A DNA stretch of 56,241 nt from JAQXGO01 sp045592445 (GTDB taxonomy: Bacteria; Bacillota; Clostridia; UMGS1883; UMGS1540), in assembly GCA_045592445.1 (NCBI GenBank), contig JAZNUV010000045.1, forward strand, positions 1-56,241. Reading direction: 5' to 3'. The notes beneath the pieces were generated by a model. The model was given only the letters and a program-made list of their open reading frames with translations. It was not told the DNA's origin and made no database searches. Both the position numbers and the translations under genes were made by a program. Every line of letters begins with the position of its first letter. Positions within the stretch are counted from its first letter, which is position 1. Shown piece by piece: positions 44,916-53,681 of the stretch.

Positions 44916-46757
44916 ATGCCGAAAGTTTTAAAAAGCATTAGCTTTTATGTCATACTTCTGCTTGCAGTTTTAGTTCTTTGGAATTTACTGGGTGCAGATG
45001 TAAATGAAAATCATAGTTTTACAGAGTTGATTTCCTTATTAAAAGAGGAAAAGGTAGAAAACCTCATCATAGAGGAACAACAGGTAATTGCAACTTTACG
45101 TGAAAACCAAAAAGAAATTATAGTTCCGATTGTATCAACACATGATATATATCTTTACGCAGGGGATGCAATTCAATCCCAAATTGATAATAAAACACTT
45201 GAAGTTACTTATGCACCACCTGAACCGATGCCATTTTGGCTATCCATTTTACCAACAATTTTAATCGTTGTTGTTGTGGCTGTTTTGTGGTTTACCTTTA
45301 TGCAACAGTCGCAAGGTGGCGGTGGCGGCAGAATTTCATCGTTTGGGAAAAGTCGTGCTAAGAAAATGACGGACGATGCGCATAAAAAAACATTTGCAGA
45401 TGTAGCAGGGGCGGAAGAAGAGAAAAATGAATTAGAAGAAATTGTTTCCTTTTTAAAAGCGCCGAAACGCTTTTTAGAACTTGGCGCCAGAATTCCCAAA
45501 GGTGTTCTTTTAGTCGGCCCTCCGGGAACCGGTAAAACTTTACTTGCAAAAGCTGTTGCAGGGGAGGCGGGGGTACCATTTTTTAGTATAAGTGGTAGTG
45601 ATTTTGTTGAAATGTTTGTCGGTGTTGGTGCCTCTCGTGTACGTGACCTTTTTAATGAAGCAAAGAAAAATTTACCCTGCATTATTTTTATCGATGAAAT
45701 AGATGCAGTCGGTCGACACCGTGGTGCAGGTCTCGGTGGCGGTCATGATGAAAGAGAACAAACACTAAATCAGCTCTTGGTTGAAATGGACGGATTCGGT
45801 GTAAACGAGGGCATTATTATAATTGCGGCTACGAATAGACCGGACATCTTAGACCCTGCACTTTTGCGTCCCGGTCGATTTGACAGACAAGTTGTAGTCG
45901 ATATTCCGGATGTCGGTGAAAGAGAGGCAATTCTGAAAGTTCATGCAAAAAGTAAACCGCTTGGTGATGATGTGAATTTATCTGATATTGCAAAAGGAAC
46001 TACTGGTTTCACAGGTGCCGACCTTGAAAATCTGCTAAATGAAAGCGCAATTCTTGCGGCTCGTGAAAAAAGAACGAAAATATCAAAGGCTGACGTTGAT
46101 GAAGCATTGATTAAAGTAATTGCCGGCCCCGAAAAGAAAAATAGAATTCGAAGTGAAAAGGCAAAAAAACTAACTGCATTTCATGAAGCCGGTCATGCGT
46201 TGATTGCAAAGCTATTACCAACGCAAGACCCTGTTCATCAGATTTCCATTATTCCGCGTGGTCGAACCGGTGGATATACGATGTCTTTGCCAAAAGAAGA
46301 TAAGTTTTGCGAATCAAAACAAGATATGCTCGAGGATATTATCAGCCTTTTAGGTGGACGTGTTGCTGAAAAGTTGGAGCTTGATGATATTAGTACAGGT
46401 GCCTCCAACGATATGCAGCGTGCAACTGCCATTGCTCGCGATATGGTCACAAAATATGGTATGAGTGAAAAACTTGGACCGATGACATTTGGTTCTCCAC
46501 ATGATGAGGTTTTTGTCGGCCGAGATTATGCACAGCAAACAAAGAATTATTCAGATAAAACCGCAGCGGAAATCGATGCGGAAATCAGCAACATTATCCA
46601 GTCTTGCTATCAGAAATGCGAAGAGCTTCTTACAAAAAATCAAGATAAGTTGCGCCTGATTGCCAATACACTTTTGGAAAAAGAAAAAATAGATGGTGCG
46701 GAGTTTGAACAGATTTTTGCTGATGTTCCACAAGTAGAAGAGGGACAGATGGATTGA
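44916..46757 (+). CDS. ftsH: ATP-dependent zinc metalloprotease FtsH
   Basis: A 613-residue membrane AAA+ protease for quality control. Two membrane helices (about 7-25 and 107-128) flank a short extracytoplasmic domain; then a Gly-rich linker, Walker A GPPGTGKT (201-208), Walker B IIFIDEIDAVG, the second region of homology (NRPDILDPALLRPGRFDR) and the zinc motif HEAGH (423-427). AAAGGAG precedes the ATG. Confidence 0.98.
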   Translation: MPKVLKSISFYVILLLAVLVLWNLLGADVNENHSFTELISLLKEEKVENLIIEEQQVIATLRENQKEIIVPIVSTHDIYLYAGDAIQSQIDNKTLEVTYAPPEPMPFWLSILPTILIVVVVAVLWFTFMQQSQGGGGGRISSFGKSRAKKMTDDAHKKTFADVAGAEEEKNELEEIVSFLKAPKRFLELGARIPKGVLLVGPPGTGKTLLAKAVAGEAGVPFFSISGSDFVEMFVGVGASRVRDLFNEAKKNLPCIIFIDEIDAVGRHRGAGLGGGHDEREQTLNQLLVEMDGFGVNEGIIIIAATNRPDILDPALLRPGRFDRQVVVDIPDVGEREAILKVHAKSKPLGDDVNLSDIAKGTTGFTGADLENLLNESAILAAREKRTKISKADVDEALIKVIAGPEKKNRIRSEKAKKLTAFHEAGHALIAKLLPTQDPVHQISIIPRGRTGGYTMSLPKEDKFCESKQDMLEDIISLLGGRVAEKLELDDISTGASNDMQRATAIARDMVTKYGMSEKLGPMTFGSPHDEVFVGRDYAQQTKNYSDKTAAEIDAEISNIIQSCYQKCEELLTKNQDKLRLIANTLLEKEKIDGAEFEQIFADVPQVEEGQMD

Positions 46758-46773
46758 AATAGGAGTGGTCATA

Positions 46774-48156
46774 ATGACAAAAAACTTGACATATGAAAGA
46801 AAAAATGCATGGATTTCTGCAGCAATGGAAAAAAACGAGGCTTTTTCGTACTGCGAAAAATATAAGAATTTTTTAAATCACGCATGCACTGAACGTGAGT
46901 ATATAAAGCAAACTGAAATTGCTGCAAAAAAAGCGGGATTTGTAGCACTTTGTGATAAAGAGGAACTCAAACCCGGGGATAAGGTTTATTCGATAAACCG
47001 CGGAAAGGGCATTATGCTTGCCGTAATCGGTAGCGCACCGATTGAAGAAGGCGTTTTTATAGTAGGTGCACATGTTGACTCACCGCGTCTTGATTTAAAA
47101 CAAAATCCACTTTACGAAGATGGTAAGATGTCCTTTTTAAAAACACATTACTACGGCGGCATAAAGAAATATCAATGGTTTGCAACACCGCTTGCCATGC
47201 ATGGACGTATTGTTTTAAAAGATGGCAGAAACCTTGATATTGCTTTGGGTGATGAAACTGATGATTTTACCTTTACGATCAGTGATTTATTACCACATCT
47301 TGCAGATGAACAATATGGGAAAAAACTAAAAGATGCCTTCGATGGTGAAAATTTAAATATCATTGTTGGCAGCATACCGGTTTCTGATACATCTGTAAAA
47401 GAACCAATCAAACAAGCAATACTTTCGTATTTGTTTGACACATATTCCATAACAGAAGAAGATTTTATCAGTGCAGAAATCGAAATGGTTCCTGCCCAAC
47501 GTTTGAAAGATGTCGGTTTTGATCGCAGTATGATTGGCGGTCCTGCACAGGATGACCGTGTTTGTGCATACGCTGCAATGGAAGCAATTTTTGCCGTGGA
47601 TATGCCAAAACATACATCCATTTGCTTGCTTGTTGACAAAGAAGAAATCGGTAGCATGGGAAATACGGGCATGCGTTCAAGATTTTTCGAAAATAATATT
47701 GCCGAAATATGCGCCCGTTTGCATAAGGACAGCCATTTAGCGGTTCGTCGGTGCTTATCTGCATCAAAATGTTTATCTGCGGATGTCTCTGCGGCATATG
47801 ACCCAAATTATGCAAATGTATACGAAAAAAACAATGCGCCCTATATGGGGCACGGTGTTACGATCTGTAAGCATACAGGTAGTCGAGGGAAATCCGGCTC
47901 AAGTGATGCTTCCGCAGAATTTATGGGTGAAATTCGAAAATTATTTAATGATAATAACATTGTATGGCAGACGGCTGAACTTGGCAAGGTTGATGCAGGT
48001 GGCGGCGGTACAATTGCGCAGTATGTTGCAAACTTAGACATTGATACAATTGATTGCGGGACTGCACTTTTATCTATGCACTCTCCTTTTGAAGTTGCAA
48101 GCAAGATGGATATTTATATGACATATAAGGCGTATAAAGCCTTTTTAAAGCAGTAA
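46774..48156 (+). CDS. M18 family aminopeptidase
   Basis: A 460-residue zinc aminopeptidase of the aspartyl aminopeptidase (M18) family, cytoplasmic and forming large oligomers in known members. Metal-binding and active-site segments are GAHVDSPRLDLKQNPLYED, DDRVCAYAAMEAIF, DKEEIGSMGNTGM and a C-terminal MHSPFEVASKMD. YYGGIKKYQWF is typical of the bacterial clade. ATG 46774 is eight bases after AGGAG (46761-46765); an upstream GTG at 46765 would overlap that site. Confidence 0.93.
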   Translation: MTKNLTYERKNAWISAAMEKNEAFSYCEKYKNFLNHACTEREYIKQTEIAAKKAGFVALCDKEELKPGDKVYSINRGKGIMLAVIGSAPIEEGVFIVGAHVDSPRLDLKQNPLYEDGKMSFLKTHYYGGIKKYQWFATPLAMHGRIVLKDGRNLDIALGDETDDFTFTISDLLPHLADEQYGKKLKDAFDGENLNIIVGSIPVSDTSVKEPIKQAILSYLFDTYSITEEDFISAEIEMVPAQRLKDVGFDRSMIGGPAQDDRVCAYAAMEAIFAVDMPKHTSICLLVDKEEIGSMGNTGMRSRFFENNIAEICARLHKDSHLAVRRCLSASKCLSADVSAAYDPNYANVYEKNNAPYMGHGVTICKHTGSRGKSGSSDASAEFMGEIRKLFNDNNIVWQTAELGKVDAGGGGTIAQYVANLDIDTIDCGTALLSMHSPFEVASKMDIYMTYKAYKAFLKQ

Positions 48157-48157
48157 T

Positions 48158-48862
48158 ATGTTCACACAAAAAAGAAATATAACCTATAGTCAGCTTGCAC
48201 CCGATAAAACAGTCAGCTTTGCAGAAATGCTTTGTTGTTTTCAGGATATTGCAACAGAGCATACGGCTTCCTGTGGATACGATATTGATATGCTTGAAGT
48301 ACAAGGGAAAGCCTGGTTTATCGCGTCCATGCATCTTGTCGTGCACGAACCAATCCGAATGCCAATGTGCGCTGCGGTATCTACCTGGACAACAGGATTT
48401 CGTCGTTCATTTGGATATCGTAACTTCAGCATTGCAGATGATAAAACAGGAAAAATATTAGCAGAAGCTGCTTCGTTGTGGATTTTTATGGATATAAATT
48501 CAGGCAGACCCAGTAAAATACCTGAGGAAATTATCAGTCTTTACGGAGAGGAAGATGCATCACAAGTTGCGTACATACAGCATAAGCCTTCATGGGAAGC
48601 ATCTTGCCATTTAAGAGATTTTCAGGTTTTAAAACGAGATCTGGATTCCAATGGGCATATGAATAATACAAAGTATATTGAGTATGCACAAGAAGCATTA
48701 TCTCAAAATGAAATGCCTCGAGAAATAGAATTATATTATAAAACCCCTATATATTATCAAGATGTAATCTCTCTCTATACAAGCAGAGAAGAAGGTGCAG
48801 TTTGTACGGAGCTTAAGCGTTCTGACAGAAACACATGTGCATATATAAAATTTATCATGTAA
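48158..48862 (+). CDS. Acyl-ACP thioesterase
   Basis: A 234-residue double-hotdog thioesterase of the FatA/bacterial acyl-ACP thioesterase family, releasing free fatty acids from ACP. The N-terminal half has AEMLCCFQDIATEHTASCG, the second half LDSNGHMNNTKYIEYAQEAL (catalytic Asn/His region) . It starts one base after the peptidase stop and reads straight into ruvC. Ribosome binding signal is weak, suggesting coupling to the upstream gene. Confidence 0.88.
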   Translation: MFTQKRNITYSQLAPDKTVSFAEMLCCFQDIATEHTASCGYDIDMLEVQGKAWFIASMHLVVHEPIRMPMCAAVSTWTTGFRRSFGYRNFSIADDKTGKILAEAASLWIFMDINSGRPSKIPEEIISLYGEEDASQVAYIQHKPSWEASCHLRDFQVLKRDLDSNGHMNNTKYIEYAQEALSQNEMPREIELYYKTPIYYQDVISLYTSREEGAVCTELKRSDRNTCAYIKFIM

Positions 48863-48877
48863 ACTGAGAGGAATTTT

Positions 48878-49369
48878 ATGAGAATACTTGGGATTGATCC
48901 CGGATTTGCGATTGTCGGATATGGAGTCGTAGAATACAAGAATAATCGTTTTACGCCAATTGATTGCGGAGTTATAACGACGCCAACAAAAATGCCTTTC
49001 CCAAAGCGGCTAAAGAGCTTATATGATTCAATCAATCTGATATTAGAAAGGTTTTCTCCGGACACAGTTGCAATGGAAACGTTGTTTTTCAATACTAATG
49101 TTACAACAGGTATTCAGGTCGGACATGCGCGTGGTGTTTTGATGTTAGCTGTTGAAAATGCAGACATCCCAATATATGAATACACGCCGCTTCAGATCAA
49201 ACAAGCTGTCACCGGGTATGGAAAAGCAGATAAAATCCAAATGCAACAAATGGTAAAAATGCTTCTCGGTCTTGCAGCGGTACCAAAGCCTGACGATGCA
49301 GCTGATGCATTAGCCGTTGCATTATGTCATGGACAGTCTTATCAAATGAAACAAAAAATGGGAGTTTAA
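48878..49369 (+). CDS. ruvC: Holliday junction resolvase RuvC
   Basis: A 163-residue endonuclease resolving Holliday junctions. Acidic residues are Asp7 (LGIDPGFAIVGYG), Glu67 (VAMETLFF), and Asp140/Asp143 (KPDDAADALAVALCH). GAGAGGAA precedes ATG 48878. ruvC, ruvA and ruvB follow each other with gaps of 4 and 12 bases. Confidence 0.97.
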   Translation: MRILGIDPGFAIVGYGVVEYKNNRFTPIDCGVITTPTKMPFPKRLKSLYDSINLILERFSPDTVAMETLFFNTNVTTGIQVGHARGVLMLAVENADIPIYEYTPLQIKQAVTGYGKADKIQMQQMVKMLLGLAAVPKPDDAADALAVALCHGQSYQMKQKMGV

Positions 49370-49373
49370 CAAG

Positions 49374-49955
49374 ATGTTTTATTCGATTAAGGGTATTATA
49401 ACATATAAAAATGAATCATTTATTGTAGTTGAAAATCAAGGCATCGGATATAAAATCTTTTCTGCACGGCGTACAATGGAAGAAAGTACAATAGGTAATG
49501 AAGTTTGCCTTTATACATATATGTATATCCGCGAAGACGCTTGTGATATTTTTGGATTTTTAACGATAGATGAGTTACAATTTTTCCAAGATTTAATTGC
49601 TGTTTCGGGTGTAGGTCCAAAAGCTGCAGTTGCCATGCTTTCTACTTTTACACCACAAGAATTGATTACAGCAGTTATTACGGGCGATGCAAAACAGTTG
49701 GCAAAAGCTCCTGGAATTGGAATCAAAACCGCACAACGTATTATTTTAGATTTGAAAGACAAAATGAAAAATGAAGAAATCAAAGATGCGGTTATAAAAT
49801 CAAACACAACCTACGTCTCATCATCCGAAGCTGTGGATGCACTTCTTGCCTTAGGATATAACGAATCAGAAGCCCGACGTGCGGTCTCGGCTGTCGGAAG
49901 TGGGTTCTCACTTGAGGACACAATAAAAAAAGCACTTATGTTACTTGCAGGGTAG
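49374..49955 (+). CDS. ruvA: Holliday junction branch migration protein RuvA
   Basis: A 193-residue tetrameric junction-binding protein. N-terminal OB-fold (MFYSIKGIITYKNE...YIREDACDIFGF), two helix-hairpin-helix motifs (ISVSGVGPKAAVAML-type AVSGVGPKAAVAML and KAPGIGIKTAQRIILDLKD) and a C-terminal domain contacting RuvB. Together with RuvB it drives branch migration. Confidence 0.97.
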   Translation: MFYSIKGIITYKNESFIVVENQGIGYKIFSARRTMEESTIGNEVCLYTYMYIREDACDIFGFLTIDELQFFQDLIAVSGVGPKAAVAMLSTFTPQELITAVITGDAKQLAKAPGIGIKTAQRIILDLKDKMKNEEIKDAVIKSNTTYVSSSEAVDALLALGYNESEARRAVSAVGSGFSLEDTIKKALMLLAG

Positions 49956-49967
49956 GGGAGATAGAAT

Positions 49968-50969
49968 ATGGATTTTGATGAGAGAATTATAACCTCCATG
50001 CAGCTTGAAAATGACTCAGAAATTGAAACTGTACTTCGTCCGAGGAAAATGGAGGAATATATCGGACAAAGTAAGGTAAAAGAAAACCTTTCTGTATTTA
50101 TTGAGGCGGCAAAACTACGCAGAGAACCGCTTGACCATTGCTTGCTGTACGGTCCTCCCGGTCTGGGAAAAACTACGCTTGCAGGAATTATTGCGAATGA
50201 AATGAACGTAAACTTTCGCATAACCAGTGGACCATCTATTGAACGTCCCGGTGATTTAGCAGCAATTTTAACGAACCTTGCACCTGGAGATGTGCTTTTT
50301 ATTGATGAAATTCATCGACTCAGCAAAATGGTAGAGGAAATTTTATATCCGGCGATGGAGGATTATGCACTGGATATTATGATTGGTAAAGGGCCGAGTG
50401 CGCGTTCAGTACGTCTGGATTTACCGAAGTTCACTTTAATTGGAGCAACAACCCGTGCAGGACTTTTATCGGCGCCACTTCGCGATCGCTTCGGCATTAT
50501 TTCGCGTTTGGAATTATATAAACAAGAAGAACTTATGGACATTGTGATTCGCTCGGCATCTATTTTAAATATTTCTTTGTCGAGAGACGGCGCGGCTGAA
50601 ATTGCATCCCGTTCTCGTGGAACGCCGCGTATTGCAAATCGTCTTTTAAAACGGCTTCGCGACGTTGCACAGATTAAAGGCGACGGTACAATTACAAAAA
50701 AAGTTGCTGATATGGGGCTCGAAATGCTTGAAATTGATAAAATTGGTCTTGATGCAATTGACAGACGGATGATTTTATCTATTATTAACCATTTTGGTGG
50801 CGGACCTGTAGGGCTTGATACTTTAGCTGCTACAATTGGTGAGGATGTTTCTACAATTGAGGATGTATATGAACCATATTTAATGCAACTTGGCTTTTTA
50901 AATCGAACACCGCGTGGCCGCGTTGTAACAGAAACATGTTATGCACATTTTGGAATGCAAAAAGATTGA
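49968..50969 (+). CDS. ruvB: Holliday junction branch migration ATPase RuvB
   Basis: A 333-residue AAA+ motor. Walker A YGPPGLGKTTLAGII, Walker B LFIDEIHRLSKMVEE, arginine finger/sensor region FTLIGATTRAGLLSAPLRDRFG, and C-terminal winged helix ending in FLNRTPRGRVVTETCYAHF. The ATG follows GGGGAG. A strong terminator follows immediately. Confidence 0.98.
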   Translation: MDFDERIITSMQLENDSEIETVLRPRKMEEYIGQSKVKENLSVFIEAAKLRREPLDHCLLYGPPGLGKTTLAGIIANEMNVNFRITSGPSIERPGDLAAILTNLAPGDVLFIDEIHRLSKMVEEILYPAMEDYALDIMIGKGPSARSVRLDLPKFTLIGATTRAGLLSAPLRDRFGIISRLELYKQEELMDIVIRSASILNISLSRDGAAEIASRSRGTPRIANRLLKRLRDVAQIKGDGTITKKVADMGLEMLEIDKIGLDAIDRRMILSIINHFGGGPVGLDTLAATIGEDVSTIEDVYEPYLMQLGFLNRTPRGRVVTETCYAHFGMQKD

Positions 50970-50984
50970 ACATTCTATTTGAAT

Positions 50985-51031
50985 AAAAAAACCTTCTTTT
51001 GGCAATACTTGCTTTAAAAGAAGGTTTTTTT
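50985..51031 (+). terminator. Strong terminator after ruvB, abutting the eno leader
   Basis: A7 CCTTCTTTT (50985-51000) pairs perfectly over 16 bp with AAAAGAAGG T7 (51016-51031), loop 15 bases. The final T run joins directly to AAGGAG, the ribosome binding site of eno. Confidence 0.85.
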
Positions 51032-51044
51032 AAGGAGAATCAAT

Positions 51045-52280
51045 ATGCGTATACAAAATGTATCTGCCCTTGAAATTTTAGATTCGCGAGGAAATCCGAC
51101 TGTAAAAGCATTTATCACAACAGAAAGTGGTTATAAAGGCTATGGAATAGCGCCTTCTGGAGCATCAACCGGCAGTTTTGAAGCTGTAGAACTACGCGAT
51201 ATGCAAATGGAAAGATTTCACGGAAAAGGTGTTAGAAAAGCAATCTCAAATATTGAGGGACCAATCCGAAATGCACTGATTGGAATGGACGTAAGAGAAC
51301 AAGATGCGATTGATAAAGTGCTTTGTTTGCTTGATGATACTGAAAATAAAGAAAAAATAGGCGCAAATGCTACTCTTCCTGTTTCAATTGCTTGCGTTCG
51401 AGCGGCTTCAAGTGCTTTGCAAATAGAACCATTTGCTTATATCGGTGGAATCACTGCAGATTTATTACCACTTCCTATGATGAATGTCATAAATGGGGGA
51501 GCGCATGCAAAAAACAACTTAGACATTCAAGAATTTATGTTAGTTCCAACAGGTGCTGAAATGTTTTCTGATGGACTTCGGATGTGTACAGAGGTATATC
51601 ATACGCTAAAAAAATGCCTTGAATTAAAAGGATATGTAACGGCAGTTGGAGATGAAGGGGGCTTTGCACCTGATTTTAAATGCCACACAGATGCAATTGA
51701 AATGCTAATTTATGCCATTGAAAAAAGTGGTTATAAGGCGGGGGAAGACATCAAAATTGCGCTAGATGCCGCATCGACAGAATGGTTTTTTGATGGTATT
51801 TATAAAATGCCAAAAAGTGGGGAAGAATATACGCCAGAGGCACTTTCTGACTATTGGGAAGATTTGGTAAGACAATATCCGATTATTTCGATAGAAGACC
51901 CTGCAACTGAAAATGATTGGGAAACCTGGAAAAGAATTTGTAAGCGTCTAAAGGTACAGATAGTTGGAGACGATCTTTTTGTTACAAATAAAAATCGACT
52001 TCAAACAGGGATTCAAGAAAAAGCAGCAAATGCAATTTTAATAAAGCCAAATCAAATTGGAACGATTTCTGAAACAATTGAAGCTGTAAAATTAGCAAAG
52101 TCCGTTGGATTTGGGACGATTATTTCACACCGATCAGGTGATACAGAGGATAATTTTATAGCTGATCTCGCTGTCGGACTATTAGCGGGACAAATTAAAA
52201 CAGGGGCCCCTTGTCGCAGTGAACGAACTGCAAAATACAACCGTTTATTAGAAATTGAACAATACTTTCATAAAAAATGA
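51045..52280 (+). CDS. eno: Enolase (divergent, short)
   Basis: A 411-residue enolase converting 2-phosphoglycerate to phosphoenolpyruvate. Expected catalytic and metal residues are all present: Glu204 (GDEGGFAPD), Asp241, Glu284 (ISIEDPATENDW), Asp310 (GDDLFVT), Lys334 (IKPNQIGT), His362 (SHRSGDTEDNFIADLAVG) and Lys385. It is about 15-20 residues shorter than the usual 425-430 and differs in conserved spots (GGAHAKNNLD where GGxHADNNVD is usual, IKPNQ for VKxNQ), so it may be a second, specialised enolase. The other glycolytic genes normally clustered with eno are absent. Ribosome binding site AAGGAG. Confidence 0.92.
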   Translation: MRIQNVSALEILDSRGNPTVKAFITTESGYKGYGIAPSGASTGSFEAVELRDMQMERFHGKGVRKAISNIEGPIRNALIGMDVREQDAIDKVLCLLDDTENKEKIGANATLPVSIACVRAASSALQIEPFAYIGGITADLLPLPMMNVINGGAHAKNNLDIQEFMLVPTGAEMFSDGLRMCTEVYHTLKKCLELKGYVTAVGDEGGFAPDFKCHTDAIEMLIYAIEKSGYKAGEDIKIALDAASTEWFFDGIYKMPKSGEEYTPEALSDYWEDLVRQYPIISIEDPATENDWETWKRICKRLKVQIVGDDLFVTNKNRLQTGIQEKAANAILIKPNQIGTISETIEAVKLAKSVGFGTIISHRSGDTEDNFIADLAVGLLAGQIKTGAPCRSERTAKYNRLLEIEQYFHKK

Positions 52281-52285
52281 TAAAT

Positions 52286-52312
52286 AAAACCCAACATAAA
52301 ATGTTGGGTTTT
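52286..52312. terminator. Bidirectional terminator between eno and the recombinase gene
   Basis: AAAACCCAACAT (52286-52297) and ATGTTGGGTTTT (52301-52312) form a 12-bp stem with an AAA loop, with T-runs on both sides. It overlaps the stop codon of the opposing recombinase gene. Confidence 0.88.
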
Positions 52313-53271
52313 TACTCTTCTATATAATTTAATGGATTATTTTCTGTTGCGGAGCGAAGTCTATCCGTGTCAACGTGTGTATAGATTTGTGTTGTTGAAA
52401 GTTGCTCGTGTCCCAAAACTTCTTGTAAAGCACGAATATCCACATTTCCATATCGGTACATTAGAGTTGCAGCCGTATGTCTCAATTTATGCACGGAATA
52501 TCGCGTAGAATCAAGACCAGCCGAATCAAGAGCACGTTTTACAATAACTTGCACCATTTTACCGCTTAAACGGCTATGGTTTCTACTTAGAAACATAGCT
52601 TCACGGTCACGTATGTTTTCATGTGGGCGAACCTCTAAATACCGATTTAATGCGGTTTGACAGGCTTGATTTAAATACACAATCCGTTCCTTTGAGCCTT
52701 TACCAAAAACTCGAAGTGTTTCACCATTATAATCCCTCAAGTTAATGCCGACTAACTCAGAAAGACGAAGGCCACAATTTAAAAAAATCGTTAAAATTGC
52801 GTAATCCCGCTCCGGAAATTGACTTTCTATATGTGTTAAAAGGCGTTTACTCTCATCTAAAGATAGAAATTTAGGCAATTTATTTGGTAATTTGGGTGAA
52901 TCTAAATCTTTTGCAGGATTTTCATTGAGTTGACCGGTTTTCGCTGATAGATATTTGAAAAAGGTTTTTAAACTTGAAACTTTTCGAGCACGTGCGCCTT
53001 GTGAATTATTTCGTTCTTTTGCAATGAAATACATGTATTCATATAAATCATTTGTAGTAATTGATCTTAAATCGGATATTGTAACGTCTTGTATAGAAAT
53101 AGATTCAAAGTCGCTGAAATCTGCACGACAGCATTTGCACTTGACGTAGCGTAGAAAGGTACGCAAGTCATAATAGTATTCCTTTGCAGTTTTAGATGAT
53201 TTACCCTGGATAACTTCAATATGAATTAAAAAATCTTTCAATACCGATGGCGCATCTTTATATTCGCTCAT
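52312..53271 (-). CDS. Tyrosine recombinase, XerC/XerD-like
   Basis: A 319-residue site-specific recombinase. The full catalytic set is visible: Arg169 (NCGLRLSELVGINL), Lys192 (GKGSKERIVYL), His261-x2-Arg264 (HKLRHTAATLMYR), His288 (LGHEQLS) and Tyr297 (TTQIYTHVD). The N-terminal SAM-like core-binding domain spans about residues 8-110. Size, architecture and lack of an integrase N-terminal extension fit the chromosomal Xer group rather than a phage integrase, but an adjacent dif site was not recognised. ATG 53271 has GGGAGGAGG upstream; an in-frame ATG at 53295 lies inside the hairpin arm. A long inverted repeat precedes it. Confidence 0.88.
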   Translation of the reverse strand: MSEYKDAPSVLKDFLIHIEVIQGKSSKTAKEYYYDLRTFLRYVKCKCCRADFSDFESISIQDVTISDLRSITTNDLYEYMYFIAKERNNSQGARARKVSSLKTFFKYLSAKTGQLNENPAKDLDSPKLPNKLPKFLSLDESKRLLTHIESQFPERDYAILTIFLNCGLRLSELVGINLRDYNGETLRVFGKGSKERIVYLNQACQTALNRYLEVRPHENIRDREAMFLSRNHSRLSGKMVQVIVKRALDSAGLDSTRYSVHKLRHTAATLMYRYGNVDIRALQEVLGHEQLSTTQIYTHVDTDRLRSATENNPLNYIEE

Positions 53272-53318
53272 TTTGTCCTCCTCCCAATTAGACAAAATTT
53301 TTATTTTGTCTAATTGGG
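53270..53318 (-). promoter_or_regulatory. Long hairpin with a possible alternative pairing over the recombinase start codon
   Basis: A 16-bp perfect inverted repeat (CCCAATTAGACAAAAT, 53283-53298; ATTTTGTCTAATTGGG, 53303-53318; four-base loop) lies directly upstream of the GGGAGGAGG ribosome binding site on the - strand. The 8-mer ATTTTGTC also occurs at 53270-53277, over the start codon. In the mRNA the 3' arm can pair either with the 5' arm or with GACAAAAU at the start codon, looping out the ribosome binding site. Confidence 0.6.
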
Positions 53319-53381
53319 TATTTCTGTTTTTATATATAACGACACAGGTCCCCTTTTACCATTAGCCCTTTATCCTCTATT

Positions 53382-53654
53382 TTACGGGCGTGGGAAATTC
53401 ATAAACCAACTTCCCATTTTAACACCAATATTATTTCGGTAAGGCTCATGAGGTGAAACACCTACATATCTTACAACTTTATATCCAAGTCCCCAGTATG
53501 TAACTTTGCTTCCATTTTTGCTTATTGTTTTTATACAACATTCAGGCTCGTGCCCAGTGGATACATTTGCCGTATCAATATATTTGGTTACAAGTGACGT
53601 AATGGATAATAGTACAGCAAGAAAGATAAAAAACCTTGTTAATTTCCTTTTCAT
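53382..53654 (-). CDS. Hypothetical small secreted or membrane-anchored protein
   Basis: No function is recognised. The 90-residue product begins MKRKLTRFFIFLAVLLSITS, a basic stretch plus hydrophobic segment typical of a signal peptide or anchor, and has one Cys-Cys pair (EPECCIKTISK) and an aromatic C-terminal part (WGLGYKVVRYVG, KMGSWFM). It resembles small secreted Clostridia proteins of unknown role. It starts 27 bases after the EamA gene, so the two are probably cotranscribed. No cleavage-site Cys typical of a lipoprotein follows the hydrophobic segment. Confidence 0.65.
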   Translation of the reverse strand: MKRKLTRFFIFLAVLLSITSLVTKYIDTANVSTGHEPECCIKTISKNGSKVTYWGLGYKVVRYVGVSPHEPYRNNIGVKMGSWFMNFPRP

Positions 53655-53681
53655 AAGCTGCTCTTCCCTTTTAATTTAACT

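Noticed and set aside
52312..53271. Recombinase gene as sign of a prophage or integrative element
   Set aside because: No phage, conjugation, toxin-antitoxin or cargo genes and no tRNA attachment site are nearby; the size fits a chromosomal Xer protein.
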